A stretch of DNA of 64,000 nucleotides from Candidatus Obscuribacter phosphatis (GCA_001899315.1 MOYA01000005.1:189925-253924); one strand, 5' to 3'; positions 15,923 to 25,618 are shown, counted from the stretch's first letter. Notes: a model not told the origin generated them from the letters alone. Numbers and translations are program-made.

Positions 15923-16963
15923 ATGCCTAGAAATACCACAAAAGCACAAGAAGTAGCACCTAAATATGCCGGTATCGACTATCACAAAAAGTTCTTCGTA
16001 GTAACCCTGGGAGACGCAGCAGGGAACATGCTCTGCCAGGAGAAACTAAGTAGTGACCAAGAGTCTGTCCAGAGATTCTTCAGGAACCGCGGCAAGCTCG
16101 TCTGCGCGATTGAAAATTGTCGCGGTAACGAATGGTTCATTGAGTCGCTAAAAGCTTGTGGTTGCGAGGTGAGAGTGGCAAACACTTACGCGGTCCGGCT
16201 GATCGCAGAAACCAGGTGCAAGAACGACAAGATCGACAGTCGAATCTTGATGGAGCTTGTTTCTCGCAACTATCTACCGGTGTGCTACCAGCCCACAGAA
16301 GAAGAACGGCTACTGCGTGAGCGCCTGCGGTTTCGAACCAAGCTAATGCGCTCCAGGACTCAGTACAAGAACGTGGCACATGCTTTGATGGACAAGGAGA
16401 ACAAGGGGCGAGCGATTTCAACCAAGAAAGGTCGAAAAGTTGCATACAAGCAAGGAGGTCTGCATCCCGAGCGGCAAGAGCGGCTGCAGGAGTCCTTAGA
16501 AATAATCGACTACCTGGATCGACTGGTAGACGACCAAGACAAGGACTTAATTGCGATAGCCGAGCACAGCGAAGCAGCGCAGAGGCTGAAGACCATTCCA
16601 GGAGTTGGCACACTGTCTGCTCTCCTTTTGGTGGCGGAACTTGGCGATATCAGCCGATTCAGGCGGGCAAAAAATGTTGGCAGCTATTTAGGCTTGGTAC
16701 CTCGGCTCTACGCAAGTTCCGATGTCAGCCGTATGGGGCGGATTACCAAACAAGGCTCTGGTTTGGTGCGCCGAATCTTAGTGCAAGACGCCTGGATGGC
16801 AATCAGCAGGTCGTCGGCGTTTCGAAATAGATACAACAATATCTTGAAGAGGAGAGGGAAGAGAGTGGCTATTGTAGCCATTGCACGCATGATTGCGGAA
16901 GTAGCTTACCGCATTCTGCGTGACCAAACAGAGTTCAGAGAAGAGCTATTGACGCTGGGTTAG
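15923..16963 (+). CDS. IS110-family transposase (DEDD recombinase)
   Basis: 346 residues from ATG 15923 with RBS TCGGAGGAATATTCCC. N-terminal RuvC-like DEDD domain: GIDYHKKFFVV near residue 17, IENCRG, and KNDKIDSRIL give the acidic residues. C-terminal Transposase_20 domain: LKTIPGVGTLSALLLVAELG, SYLGLVPR, then SSDVSRMGRITKQGS, which contains candidate nucleophile serines. Length is usual for the family and the frame is intact, so the element may be active. It is inserted between the toxin-like gene and a minus-strand hypothetical operon. Confidence 0.95.
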   Translation: MPRNTTKAQEVAPKYAGIDYHKKFFVVTLGDAAGNMLCQEKLSSDQESVQRFFRNRGKLVCAIENCRGNEWFIESLKACGCEVRVANTYAVRLIAETRCKNDKIDSRILMELVSRNYLPVCYQPTEEERLLRERLRFRTKLMRSRTQYKNVAHALMDKENKGRAISTKKGRKVAYKQGGLHPERQERLQESLEIIDYLDRLVDDQDKDLIAIAEHSEAAQRLKTIPGVGTLSALLLVAELGDISRFRRAKNVGSYLGLVPRLYASSDVSRMGRITKQGSGLVRRILVQDAWMAISRSSAFRNRYNNILKRRGKRVAIVAIARMIAEVAYRILRDQTEFREELLTLG

Positions 16964-17298
16964 GTAGCCTTTTGTGCTGGTTCCTGCGCTTGCGCAGAGG
17001 CCGTTAAAAAGAATCAGCCAACCCAGCACGGATACATTTCGCTGTACCAGCCAGTCTGAGTACGTATGGAAGTTTGTGCAGTCTTTAATGACATGCAGTC
17101 GCTGCGAAATACGTCCAAGATCACGAAAAGTGCCGGAGGAAGACGAAAGTCTTCTTCTTTGGCATGCCCAAGATCTGAAAAAGTGCTAGAAAACACGCTG
17201 CAATTGGAGCATTGACTTTTGGCCGCCCTCATGGAAGCAGAAAAAGTATTGAAGTATTGAAGTATTAAAGTACAAAAATTATAGAAAAATCCACCTCC

Positions 17299-17327
17299 GA
17301 AGGAGACAGCTAGGGGCTGCCTCCTTC
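17299..17327 (-). terminator. Terminator of the 17.3-21.5 kb minus-strand genes
   Basis: GAAGGAGGCAGCC...GCTGTCTCCTTC on the minus strand, then GGAGGTGGATTTTTCTATAATTTTT. Located 23 bases past the stop of the 17350 gene. A short direct repeat (GAAGTATT three times, 17247-17270) lies beyond it. Confidence 0.8.
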
Positions 17328-17349
17328 TATCAAGGTTAAGACTCTAGCT

Positions 17350-17919
17350 CTACCAAGTATCCTTCAATATCTTGAGTAGCCTTGGAAAAGCCTCAAGAGA
17401 GACGACGACAATCCAGCCCGAATCGGCTACAGGCGCCACCTTGCAAGGCACGATGAACTCGCTCGCAAGAGCAGGCAAAGGCCCGGCAATAGATTCACTG
17501 TAAGATTCGATGTTCTCAAAACCTTTCACCGTGCCTAGATGCACCCCCACCAAATCGGGCAGATATCTTGTGCCATGACCACATATTCTCACCACCACCG
17601 CCGGTACTTTCGGCTCGACATAGACCTCGATCTTAATATCGGGTCTGCCTGGCTCAAGCGACTGGAAATGCAAGAGACCACCATAGCTTTTCGCTGTGGT
17701 TTCAATTGAATGGCATTTATCGGCAACCAAACTAATGAGCTTCAGTCCACCTTGAACCGAAAGCCGGTAAGGACCATCTATCAAAACACGCAAGACTTCA
17801 TTTTCCATCATAAAGATGGGACCGCGAGACAAGACCTGCCTTGTCTGCAAGACGTACAAAGAACAGTTGCCCCGTGCATCCCTTGGACCACAGATGAACC
17901 TCTCTAGATATATTGGCAT
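17350..17919 (-). CDS. Hypothetical protein, 189 aa
   Basis: Start at ATG 17919 (RBS GCAGG, weak). No membrane segment or recognised domain; predicted mixed alpha/beta with several Val/Ile strands (IKIEVYVEPKVPAVVVRIC, SGWIVVVSLEAF). Four Cys residues are scattered. It is the last gene of the minus-strand series that begins at 21.5 kb and is followed by a good terminator. Codon use is less biased than in the Ter and NAD regions. Confidence 0.6.
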   Translation of the reverse strand: MPIYLERFICGPRDARGNCSLYVLQTRQVLSRGPIFMMENEVLRVLIDGPYRLSVQGGLKLISLVADKCHSIETTAKSYGGLLHFQSLEPGRPDIKIEVYVEPKVPAVVVRICGHGTRYLPDLVGVHLGTVKGFENIESYSESIAGPLPALASEFIVPCKVAPVADSGWIVVVSLEAFPRLLKILKDTW

Positions 17920-17952
17920 AAGCAAACCTGCTGTCTTTATTGAAAACTAAAA

Positions 17953-18447
17953 TCAATCCCAATAAGCACCGGCATTGTGATAATCGGGATAGTGCGATAA
18001 GAGCCAGTCTTTAGCAACATTGCGCACAGATTCACGCACAGTCGCGGTAATGGCACCGCTATGAGAATTAGCCACGTCGGTGGCATAGATGACCGCACCG
18101 GCATCGAGAACATTGAAACCCACCTGGTTCTCAGAGAGCTCAGGCTGGGGCACAATGGTAAAGCGACGGCACAAGCTGATGAAAGCATTGGCGCGCACGG
18201 CGGTACTGATGCTTACGTTAGCGCGCTTTCTACCTTTGTCATCGTAGAGTTCGCTCGTCACCACCTCACCCATAGGCACATTAGAGGCAGACTGCGAGCC
18301 CAGTTCACGCAGTTCCCAGCCTGCAGGCAAGGTCACTTTGCGTGTCAGCGAATTTTCTTCACCAGCAGGCCGCAAGCCCCAGGCAGACAAGATCGCCCAG
18401 TCGCCGTCTCTAACTTGATTGGGAATTGAAACAACTTTCTGATTCAT
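17953..18447 (-). CDS. Hypothetical protein, 164 aa
   Basis: Start ATG 18447 with a convincing RBS (CCGGAGTATTT). No signal peptide or membrane helix. Strand-rich start with RKVTLPAGWELRELGS, a turn DDKGRKRANVSIS, and a C-terminal VRNVAKDWLLSHYP helix. I do not recognise it. It lies 24 bases downstream of the protease fusion gene on the same strand, so it is probably cotranscribed. Confidence 0.7.
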   Translation of the reverse strand: MNQKVVSIPNQVRDGDWAILSAWGLRPAGEENSLTRKVTLPAGWELRELGSQSASNVPMGEVVTSELYDDKGRKRANVSISTAVRANAFISLCRRFTIVPQPELSENQVGFNVLDAGAVIYATDVANSHSGAITATVRESVRNVAKDWLLSHYPDYHNAGAYWD

Positions 18448-18471
18448 AAATACTCCGGTTTAAAAAATTGA

Positions 18472-21318
18472 TTATTCAGCGCTCTTCTTTTGCATCTCAA
18501 GAATGCGCCGGTCACGAGCTTCATGCTCTGCTCTAGTTTTTGACTCCAGAGCTTTCCTGTGTTCAGGGTCCATGCCCTTAAATTTTTCAGGTGTGGCTGC
18601 CAGCACCTCAAATGCCTTTGCCGCAACTTCATCACTGTGGTTGAGCGGATTGTCGAGATAAGCAGAGCTGTTAGCCACTTCCACATCTGGAATTACCGCC
18701 ACCCCTAGGTCAGCGCCGCCCGGCAAGAAACGGAAAGTAGTGATTTTCAATCCGGTGCCAAAATCGAGGGGATTGACAGCCTGACCGACTTCTTTGCCAA
18801 AACTTGGTTTACCGACCACGATGGCGAACTTACCCTGTTGCAAGGCGCCCGACATTAGCTCAGAAGCACTGGCACTACCTGCATCCACAAGCACAGCCAG
18901 GGGTAGGCCCTCGGGCAATACTCGCATCATCCGTGGTTGCTTTTCCAGGCGCACAGATTTACCGCCTTTGAAAGTCTCGCGCACAAAGTCCTTTTCGTTG
19001 ACAGATTCCTTCACCTCGATGATGTCGTCTCCTGCGCGGCTCAGCGTAGTCACCACTTTGCCTTCTTTGATCAGAGCTTGCATCATCTCTACGACCTGAT
19101 CGAGCCTGCCGCCTGGATTACCACGCAAATCGATAACCATCGCCTTGACCCTGGTGCAATTCTTTTCAGGAATATACTGATTGACCAACTTAACCAATTC
19201 AGCATCATTGGCGGGCAAGGCGCTGCCTGTACAAGCCTGATAAAGCGCTTCAGTGAACTCTTGCGAGACACGATTACCGAACATATCCACTTTCACCTTG
19301 AACTTTCCATCACTCAACTCTTCAAGATGAACTTCTTTAGTTTGCACCTTTGCCCTCGTTATCGAAAAACTCAGGTCAGAAGCAGTGCCTTCTCTGTGCA
19401 CTTTCAGAGCAACCGAGGTACCTTCCTTGCCTCTGATAGCGGCCACAACCTGGTCGACTGTCATACCGTTCACACTCTGTCCGTCTACTTCAACAATACG
19501 GTCGCCCCGCTGCAATCCTGCCTTCTCAGCCGGGCTGCCACTTGTCGGTGCCGGATAAATCACCAGTGGGGTCGCATCATCTATCTTTGACAGTGACTGC
19601 AGCAAACTGGCCGGCGGGTTGTCCCCGAGAGTAGCCAACTTGCCCCCAACATTCAGCCTTATTACCGGCGCTCCGATACCAGTGAGACTGGCATCAAAAG
19701 ACTGAGACAGACTGGCAAACTGCGCAGCAGTAAAGAACTGAGTATGCATCTCGTCCAAAGAAGAAAGCATAGCGGCAATCGCCTTTGCCGTCTCTGCCTC
19801 AGTTGAAACAGGCAAAGCAGGCTCTTTCCAGCTGCGAACAAAGGCGTCACGCTTGGCTTTATCTAGCAAAGCCAGATCGGTATTGAGCACAAGATCATAG
19901 GCGCAGTTATACAAAACCTTGCCATCGAAAACGCCTTGATTTTCGGGATTACACAAACGGCTTATATACTGCCCTTCATCACGATCGCGCCCAGCCATTT
20001 GCGGACCACCACTGGCCCGATTCAGTTCGACAAACTTCTTCAGGTCGGCTAAATCAGCTGTGCCGGTCGGTGCCACCTGAATATTTCCATTCACATAAAG
20101 ATAGACAGGAAGAGCAAGCTTACTGCCTTTTGCCATCGCCTCTTGTTCTCTAGCCAGTCTCTCCACCAACATCTTGTTGTTGGCTTCATCAGCCTGCATA
20201 AACTCGACATCGGGAAACTGAGACGACAAAGCCTCCAGCAAAGACATCTGTTCAGCACATTGCTGGCTGCGGCAGACTTGAATGAGCACATTGCCACCAG
20301 CAGCAAAATCTGGCTTAGTAAAGTCATTTTCCACGACCTTTCTTATCGGTTTAGCTTGCATACCGGGTTGAAAGACCGTTGAAACACCCGGCACTTTCAA
20401 ACCAGTTGGCTGAGCCTGCAGAGCTTGCTCACTAGCCCCCTCGTCTATATGAATGGTGAGCGCAAGCGCCACAAGCCAGACTGTTTTTACCAAAAGGTGT
20501 ACAAAAACAGGGGCCCAGATTGACCTGGTCAAAACATAGGCAGAGCCTGCCGCCGCACCCAAGTAAAATCCAGTCAAAAAATCTTCATCGTAAACCAGCG
20601 CAAAAAGAGCAGCGGCAATAGTGACGGCAGCGACACCGGCACCATAACTAAAGACATGGGCAAGATAGCGCATATAGTCAGTACGTCTAGTCAGTGAGCG
20701 CCCTATCGCTTTAAATGCCGAATACCAGAGATTTTGCACATAACCGCGAAAGACCATTTCTAGGGCGAAGCCTGAAAGGACAACACCGGTGATTGCAGCA
20801 AGCAAGAAATTGATGCGGTCGCCTCGCAAAGACACAAGAGTCGCCGAAGCGCTATCGCCAAAGTGGCCATGATGTGTCGAACTCAAATAATCGAGACCGA
20901 GAGCTGCAAGCGCCGACACAAAAACCGTAACGGCAAAGAAACGAGCGCTGACGAAGGCAGTATAGTTGAAGCCCAAATTAGCTGGATAATCGCACCAATC
21001 ACCGCTCAAATGCAGAAAAGAAGGCAAACGCTGAGAACAGCGAGTGAGCAGTTTCATTCGCCCACCAAAGTGCAAATAGCCGGCTAGCAAAGCAAAGAAG
21101 GCCACACCGAAAGAGAGACTGCCGATGGAAAGAGAAGGAAGATAGGGCGCCAGCCAAGGCAGCTCAATAGAGTAGGCTGCCTTTATTGTGAGCACCGCCA
21201 CCCCCCAGCCCATGAGCCAGATAAGCCCTAAGGCCAGGGTAGAAGCAAAAGCCAGGCGCAGCAAACTGAGCCCGCCTTCGGTTTCTTCTAAGGGAGAGTT
21301 TTGTTTTTCTGAGTTCAT
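18472..21318 (-). CDS. CPBP-like membrane domain / thioredoxin-like / PDZ-S41 peptidase fusion
   Basis: 948 residues; start ATG 21318 (RBS GAGGTGCAAAAT) preferred over 21345. Residues about 25-285 hold eight or so membrane helices with a degenerate CPBP (Abi) site: LEMVFRGYVQ near 188 lacks the first Glu of EExxxR, the usual H of the second motif is Y in FALVYDED, while FVHLL near 272 remains. Residues about 345-440 look thioredoxin-like (NVLIQVCRSQQCAEQM...LPVYLYVNG). A PDZ domain (about 570-665, AGLQRGDRIVEVDGQSVNGM) precedes an S41 C-terminal-processing peptidase with VIDLRGNPGG, catalytic Ser in GSASASELMSG (about 816) and Lys in GKPSFGKEVG (about 840). The peptidase half should be active outside the cytoplasm; the CPBP half looks inactive. 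Confidence 0.88.
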   Translation of the reverse strand: MNSEKQNSPLEETEGGLSLLRLAFASTLALGLIWLMGWGVAVLTIKAAYSIELPWLAPYLPSLSIGSLSFGVAFFALLAGYLHFGGRMKLLTRCSQRLPSFLHLSGDWCDYPANLGFNYTAFVSARFFAVTVFVSALAALGLDYLSSTHHGHFGDSASATLVSLRGDRINFLLAAITGVVLSGFALEMVFRGYVQNLWYSAFKAIGRSLTRRTDYMRYLAHVFSYGAGVAAVTIAAALFALVYDEDFLTGFYLGAAAGSAYVLTRSIWAPVFVHLLVKTVWLVALALTIHIDEGASEQALQAQPTGLKVPGVSTVFQPGMQAKPIRKVVENDFTKPDFAAGGNVLIQVCRSQQCAEQMSLLEALSSQFPDVEFMQADEANNKMLVERLAREQEAMAKGSKLALPVYLYVNGNIQVAPTGTADLADLKKFVELNRASGGPQMAGRDRDEGQYISRLCNPENQGVFDGKVLYNCAYDLVLNTDLALLDKAKRDAFVRSWKEPALPVSTEAETAKAIAAMLSSLDEMHTQFFTAAQFASLSQSFDASLTGIGAPVIRLNVGGKLATLGDNPPASLLQSLSKIDDATPLVIYPAPTSGSPAEKAGLQRGDRIVEVDGQSVNGMTVDQVVAAIRGKEGTSVALKVHREGTASDLSFSITRAKVQTKEVHLEELSDGKFKVKVDMFGNRVSQEFTEALYQACTGSALPANDAELVKLVNQYIPEKNCTRVKAMVIDLRGNPGGRLDQVVEMMQALIKEGKVVTTLSRAGDDIIEVKESVNEKDFVRETFKGGKSVRLEKQPRMMRVLPEGLPLAVLVDAGSASASELMSGALQQGKFAIVVGKPSFGKEVGQAVNPLDFGTGLKITTFRFLPGGADLGVAVIPDVEVANSSAYLDNPLNHSDEVAAKAFEVLAATPEKFKGMDPEHRKALESKTRAEHEARDRRILEMQKKSAE

Positions 21319-21328
21319 ATTTTGCACC

Positions 21329-21544
21329 TCAATGAAGTGTTTCAAGTTCGCGAGCCAAATAGCCGGCCATCACACCCTCGCCGTGATCGACCCAGACACG
21401 CTGTCTGTCTCGACCAAACCAGGCGCGCAAAAGTCCGGTGCCATTCAGCTTGCGATTTTCTAAATATTCAGGAGCGAAATCGAGTTCTTCTGCAGGCAGA
21501 AGCTGAGTGACGATTACCCACATACCAGTTTCAACTTTGGTCAT
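21329..21544 (-). CDS. Small hypothetical protein, 71 aa, first gene of the protease operon
   Basis: Start ATG 21544 with strong RBS (GAGGAATCTT). A soluble small protein, MTKVETGMWVIVTQLLPAEE then a charged middle with YLENRKLNGTGLLRAWFGRD. It ends ten bases before the protease-fusion start, so translation is likely coupled. Could be a short regulatory or SH3-like fold; no family recognised. Confidence 0.65.
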   Translation of the reverse strand: MTKVETGMWVIVTQLLPAEELDFAPEYLENRKLNGTGLLRAWFGRDRQRVWVDHGEGVMAGYLARELETLH

Positions 21545-22440
21545 AAGATTCCTCAATAAATAAAAGAAACGGGTCTCGCAGAAAGCCCCGCGACGACATC
21601 TCTCATAAAGCAGGTGACACCATAAGAGCAGTTGAATTGCTCTTGAAAGACTAAAGATGACGATGCACTGAATTTAGAGTGGTTTGCTTTATTTCGAGAT
21701 AGGGAGACAACTAATCAAAAGATAGAGATAATTCAGGTTTACACATACAACCTGAGAGCCACAAGCGAAGCAACAGTTTTGGCATTCTCGGTCGCGGCTG
21801 AAGAGAATCGAGAGAAAGCAGGCGTCAAGCCTCTCCCAGTCTTAATTTACGGCTTCGCCTCAGCCTTGCAGCGACTATACAAGTGCAGAGTATTAATAAG
21901 TAGCCTTTGCGACTTACTTTATTGAGCCAAAACCGTCTCACAAAAAGTATGCTTAAGTAGTAAGGGCATGTTCACAGTTTCACCACAGCTTCAACACATT
22001 ATCAACACAATTTCGCCCCAACTTAGACACACCACATATGATGGCACCTCAGAGCAATATTAAATGCAGGCCGCCCTGGTAATTTTTGATGAGACACTAA
22101 CAGTCGGGCCAGCTTGAACCATTACAGTTACACCTTTGTGATAGATTGTCGCAACAGCCACAAAGCCAAGCAGACATGTACTGGCAGACATGTAAACGCA
22201 TAGACAATGCCGCTCATTTCAAATGTGTCGAGGCATAAATCTGATTGCCAACTGTCTCTCTATTTTGCTAGAAATTGGCATTACCTTTTAACCCCATTTT
22301 GTCTGAATAAAAAACCGAAACAGAACCAGAGTTTCAATTTAGCCAACCCTAGAAAGGAGCAACGCTCTTGGTCTGAATGCGCTTTCTTTTGCGCCCAGCC
22401 AGAGCAGAACCATATCTAACACAACCGAAGTGGTGACTAT
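21545..22440. other. Gene-free stretch between divergent units
   Basis: No supported coding frame. It must carry promoters for the minus-strand protease operon and the plus-strand 22441 gene. The only pattern I see is a short direct repeat GCAGACATGTA (two copies at about 22170-22195) and a GAGAAT/CTTGAAAG-rich area near 21640. Confidence 0.5.
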
Positions 22441-22896
22441 ATGCGTAGCGACATGAAATACATCGTTCTCGATGAACCTCGGCAAAACCATGACTATCGT
22501 GTAAACAAAGGTGAAAAGCGAAAACAACAACGCGGCTTAGAAAATTTGCCCTTGCGCGAATCAATGAAGACGCGCTGGCATTTTCATCACCGCAAAAGTA
22601 CTCGCATAGTCGGACGCGACGACCATCGCAAAGACTTCAGCGATCATCTAGGTCCCTTGCTGGGTTTTCTGCGCTCGCGTTGCGGACGCCCCTGGGACGA
22701 AGTACACAGCGAGATTAGAAAGCACGCCGACTATCATTCGGTGCTGGGCTTTCATCTGGTCTACCACTTTCTCAAACTGGTGAAAAGACAAGTCTTTATA
22801 CGAGACGGTCTTGTCATAACTGCCAAACAAGACATTCTATGCAGCGGACAGTTTTACGTGCATCCCGAAACCGGGCTGCTTTGTTGCATAGTCTAG
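22441..22896 (+). CDS. GRPW-family protein (unnamed), 151 aa
   Basis: Start ATG 22441 (weak RBS AGTGGTGAC; ATG 22453 is an alternative). Not a family I can name, but it clearly shares an arrangement with the protein at 50142: LPLRESM, FLRSRCGRPWDEVHSEI, a region HLVYHFLKL, and FYVHPETGLL here correspond to LPQRESM, YLRTQVGRPWNQVYSDI, RISWAVDLQV and LYVDPDTGLL there. The basic N-terminus (QNHDYRVNKGEKRKQQR) suggests nucleic-acid or ribosome contact. Unlike the 50 kb copy it lacks the C-terminal 130 residues. No neighbours hint at its role. Confidence 0.75.
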   Translation: MRSDMKYIVLDEPRQNHDYRVNKGEKRKQQRGLENLPLRESMKTRWHFHHRKSTRIVGRDDHRKDFSDHLGPLLGFLRSRCGRPWDEVHSEIRKHADYHSVLGFHLVYHFLKLVKRQVFIRDGLVITAKQDILCSGQFYVHPETGLLCCIV

Positions 22897-23005
22897 AACT
22901 GCAGAAGCTATCTGGCTGAAGGGTAATTTCGATTGCTCTTCAGCCGGCGACAATTTTTTTGAGACGATAAATAGGCGACCGGTCTATTACTCACAAAGAA
23001 AAAAG

Positions 23006-23041
23006 AGAGAGCAGTGCCTTGGCTTGCAAGACGCTGCTCTC
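23006..23041 (+). terminator. Hairpin between GRPW-family gene and toxin gene
   Basis: GAGAGCAGTG / CGCTGCTCTC stem with a loop of about 16 bases, then CGGTTTAC. Probable transcript end for the 22441 gene. Confidence 0.6.
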
Positions 23042-23168
23042 GGTTTACTAGAGCCTAAATCTTGGCTCTCACGCTAAACAAGATATCTATGCGACTAACG
23101 GTTTTTGTGAATTCAAATTAGCCCAACCAGGGAATAATAGGGCAACTGCGGGAGAGGTGCGCTTCTGT

Positions 23169-25115
23169 ATGGCTGATGTGGACGAGAAAAGAGGCAGCGG
23201 GGCATTGGAGCGCCAGGGGCTAGAAAATCAGCCGGAAGCCCAGGCGGTACGAGTAGCAGGAGCCGCTGATGTAAAAGCAGTGCAAGCGCTTAACCAGAAT
23301 GCACACAATGGCAGTGCAGGCGGCGAACAGAACGAGAGCATAGAGATAGTGATGCCGAAAAATGGCGGCGGGTATGACGTGTTGGCGTCAAGGTTACTGG
23401 AAACGGAGAAGCCAGCTCAGACTTCGACAACGCAAACGGCACAGACAGCAAAGATAGAGCCTGTAACAGTGGACTTCTTGAAGCAGAAGGCGCAGCAAGG
23501 AGATATCTGGGCGAGGTCGTTCATGCCGGAAATAGAGCAAGCATACAAGCTGCCAGCCGGGGCGACAAGGGACTTTCTTGTCGAGCAGGTACTGAAGAAA
23601 GCGGAGGTGATCTTTAGACCGGAGGACCAGGTAAAGTCGCAAACGGATCAGCATGTAGATGACCAAAGCCAAATAAGTACCGGAGCAATAATAGCGAAGC
23701 AGGCAGAAAAGAACCCGGCCTTAGAGCCAGTAAAGGCACTATATGACTGGGCTAACAAGTTAGAGCCAGGACCAGAGAAAGAGAAACATCAGCAGCTAGC
23801 AAGAGAGCAGCTTGTAGCGCTAGAGCCCCAAGCGAAGGGAGCTTTAGACGCCCTGGACCAGAGGCGACGATTGACTGCAAAGCAAGAAGACTGCGGAGTA
23901 CATGATTTACCGCCCAAGCTAAAAGACCCAATGCAAGGGCATGTCAGCTATCCAGAGAAAGAGATAGAAGGGCTAAGAAGGCTAACGCCGGAAGACATTA
24001 AGAAGCTAGCCCAGGCGATGGAGGCAGGCGGGCCAGCGGCGGAAGAGTCTATTAGACAGACAACGCAAGAGATACTAGTGAGGACAGGAGAGAGCGGACG
24101 GGATACCCTGCTAGCCGGTATTAATCTATTGGTGGGGCTCTTGAAGTATGACAGTGATTTGATATTCAATCCAGAGCAAGCGAGAGAAGATGCAAGCAAG
24201 GCAGGAGAAGCGCTAGGGCTCTTGCTTGTAGCGGGAGTGGAGATTGGCGTCGGCGCAGCTGCGACAGCGCAAGAGGCAAGGCTAAGCGGGGATTACAGCC
24301 TGCCTCTGAGGCGAACGGGTGAGGCGCTGAACCGGTGGTATGAGAAACAGAGCCCGGCCGACCAGATGGCTATCATGTCGGAGATATGCGCGGGGTTTGG
24401 GGTAGCAGCGTTTTGGGGAGAGGCAAAAAAGCTCAGTAAGCCGGGAGCATTCATGGAGTTTCTGCAAGAAGGGCTGGCGGTATTGCCGAGGAACCCGGAG
24501 GCGGAAAGCAAGGCGCTGGAGGCGCTTGCCGGGGTGCTCAAGAGTCGGCAGGTGATGAAGGAAGCGGCCGCCATGGGCACCGTAGAGAGGGCTGGCGAGG
24601 TGGTCAAGGAAGCCCAGGAGAAGGGCTTAGGCGACCATATCATGGCGATGGTGCAAGTGTTTGGGTTGGGAAATAAGCACTCGCTCAAGGACCGGGAACT
24701 GGTGAAGACTTACGGACTAACAAAAAAAGAACTATTGAAGATGACCGATGCAGAGCTGGAAATACTGCGACTTGAGCGCATCCAGGCTGGCTATAGGACA
24801 GTGTTTTATAAAGCACATCCACACCTCAAAGGCACCGGCTTAGAGGTACATCATGCATTGCCTCAAACGCTACTAGACCGGCACCCTGGACTATTCAAGG
24901 CAAGAGAAATTCATTCTCTCAAGTATCTGAGTGGAATACCTGAGACGGCAAAACACAATGGAAAAGGCGTACATGACTTGATTACGGCAAGCTGGAAACG
25001 ATTTTTAGAAAACAACCAGAATCCCACACGAGCGGAAGTCATTGATCATATGCGCAGCCTAGATCAGGAGTATGGGCGGTATTTCGTGCCGCCATTGAAG
25101 AAAGGAGCACGATGA
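23169..25115 (+). CDS. Polymorphic toxin with C-terminal HNH/EndoVII-type nuclease domain
   Basis: 648 residues; ATG 23169 chosen (GGGAGAGG upstream; a GTG at 23157 is possible). N-terminal 300 residues are Gln/Ala/Glu-rich and disordered to helical. Residues about 320-365 include hydrophobic GLLLVAGVEIGVGAAAT. The C-terminal 100 residues hold a His-rich nuclease signature: LEVHHALPQ at about 558-566, then HPGLFKAREIHSLKYLSGIP, KHNGKGVHDLI and W-K-x-F, as in HNH/EndoVII toxins of contact-dependent systems. The stop overlaps the next gene's start (ATGA), typical of toxin-immunity pairs. Codon use (AGA/AGG, GTA, CTA, GCG) is unlike neighbours and points to acquisition. Confidence 0.8.
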   Translation: MADVDEKRGSGALERQGLENQPEAQAVRVAGAADVKAVQALNQNAHNGSAGGEQNESIEIVMPKNGGGYDVLASRLLETEKPAQTSTTQTAQTAKIEPVTVDFLKQKAQQGDIWARSFMPEIEQAYKLPAGATRDFLVEQVLKKAEVIFRPEDQVKSQTDQHVDDQSQISTGAIIAKQAEKNPALEPVKALYDWANKLEPGPEKEKHQQLAREQLVALEPQAKGALDALDQRRRLTAKQEDCGVHDLPPKLKDPMQGHVSYPEKEIEGLRRLTPEDIKKLAQAMEAGGPAAEESIRQTTQEILVRTGESGRDTLLAGINLLVGLLKYDSDLIFNPEQAREDASKAGEALGLLLVAGVEIGVGAAATAQEARLSGDYSLPLRRTGEALNRWYEKQSPADQMAIMSEICAGFGVAAFWGEAKKLSKPGAFMEFLQEGLAVLPRNPEAESKALEALAGVLKSRQVMKEAAAMGTVERAGEVVKEAQEKGLGDHIMAMVQVFGLGNKHSLKDRELVKTYGLTKKELLKMTDAELEILRLERIQAGYRTVFYKAHPHLKGTGLEVHHALPQTLLDRHPGLFKAREIHSLKYLSGIPETAKHNGKGVHDLITASWKRFLENNQNPTRAEVIDHMRSLDQEYGRYFVPPLKKGAR

Positions 25116-25618
25116 AATACTATCGTTTTGAGCCACATTGTTCAGGCGACTATGGACAAAACACTGTGTATGTGGGAGAGAAGACAGCTCATCCATGCGT
25201 TGTATCTCACCTCCACTACGAGTTTTGCCGGTGGCCCAAAGATGACTTTATTTGCTGTCTATTTCACTTCATCGGTAGAGACAGGCTAAGGCAGACACTT
25301 GAGGCTTTGCGTCCGCCAGTTACCGGGATTGAATTTGCTGAAGTAGAAGTATCAGGAGATGACCAGGAATTTAAGCATGTATGGCGAAAGGAGCGCCCGG
25401 ACTCAGACTTAGGCAAGTGGTACTGGTTCAAGATAACTGGTAAAGCTGGGATTGATGACTTTGGTGTTGTGCCAGCCGCCAAGTTGGTGGTCTCAGAGCG
25501 AGTTTTGCAAGTTCTCGATAGGTTTACCACGCCGGAATCAGTAAGGGAGTTTTGGGAGTGGCAAGGCGAGATCAAGCCGCCTGGAGTACCCCAAAAGGAT
25601 TCGCCGGCGACGTCGTAA
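25112..25618 (+). CDS. Putative immunity protein for the 23169 toxin
   Basis: 168 residues, ATG overlapping the toxin stop by four bases, RBS GAAAGGAG inside the toxin gene. A cytoplasmic alpha/beta protein with many aromatic residues (KWYWFKITGKAGIDDFG) and a closing pattern VVPAAKLVVSERVLQVLDRF similar to Imm11/DUF1629-type immunity proteins, which share a late V-S-x-x-V/hydrophobic helix. That family link is tentative; the role rests mainly on coupling to the toxin gene. Confidence 0.65.
   Translation: MKYYRFEPHCSGDYGQNTVYVGEKTAHPCVVSHLHYEFCRWPKDDFICCLFHFIGRDRLRQTLEALRPPVTGIEFAEVEVSGDDQEFKHVWRKERPDSDLGKWYWFKITGKAGIDDFGVVPAAKLVVSERVLQVLDRFTTPESVREFWEWQGEIKPPGVPQKDSPATS

Larger units (their letters stand above)
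15664..17025 (+). mobile_element. IS110-family insertion sequence (ends approximate)
   Basis: Contains the transposase at 15923-16963 and a 260-base non-coding left region rich in secondary structure. IS110 elements lack clear terminal inverted repeats, so ends cannot be fixed from this sequence alone. A second structured stretch follows the stop (TGCTGG...CCAGCA, 16975-17022), consistent with the right end nearby. The left end lies close to the stop codon of the toxin-like gene. Confidence 0.7.
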
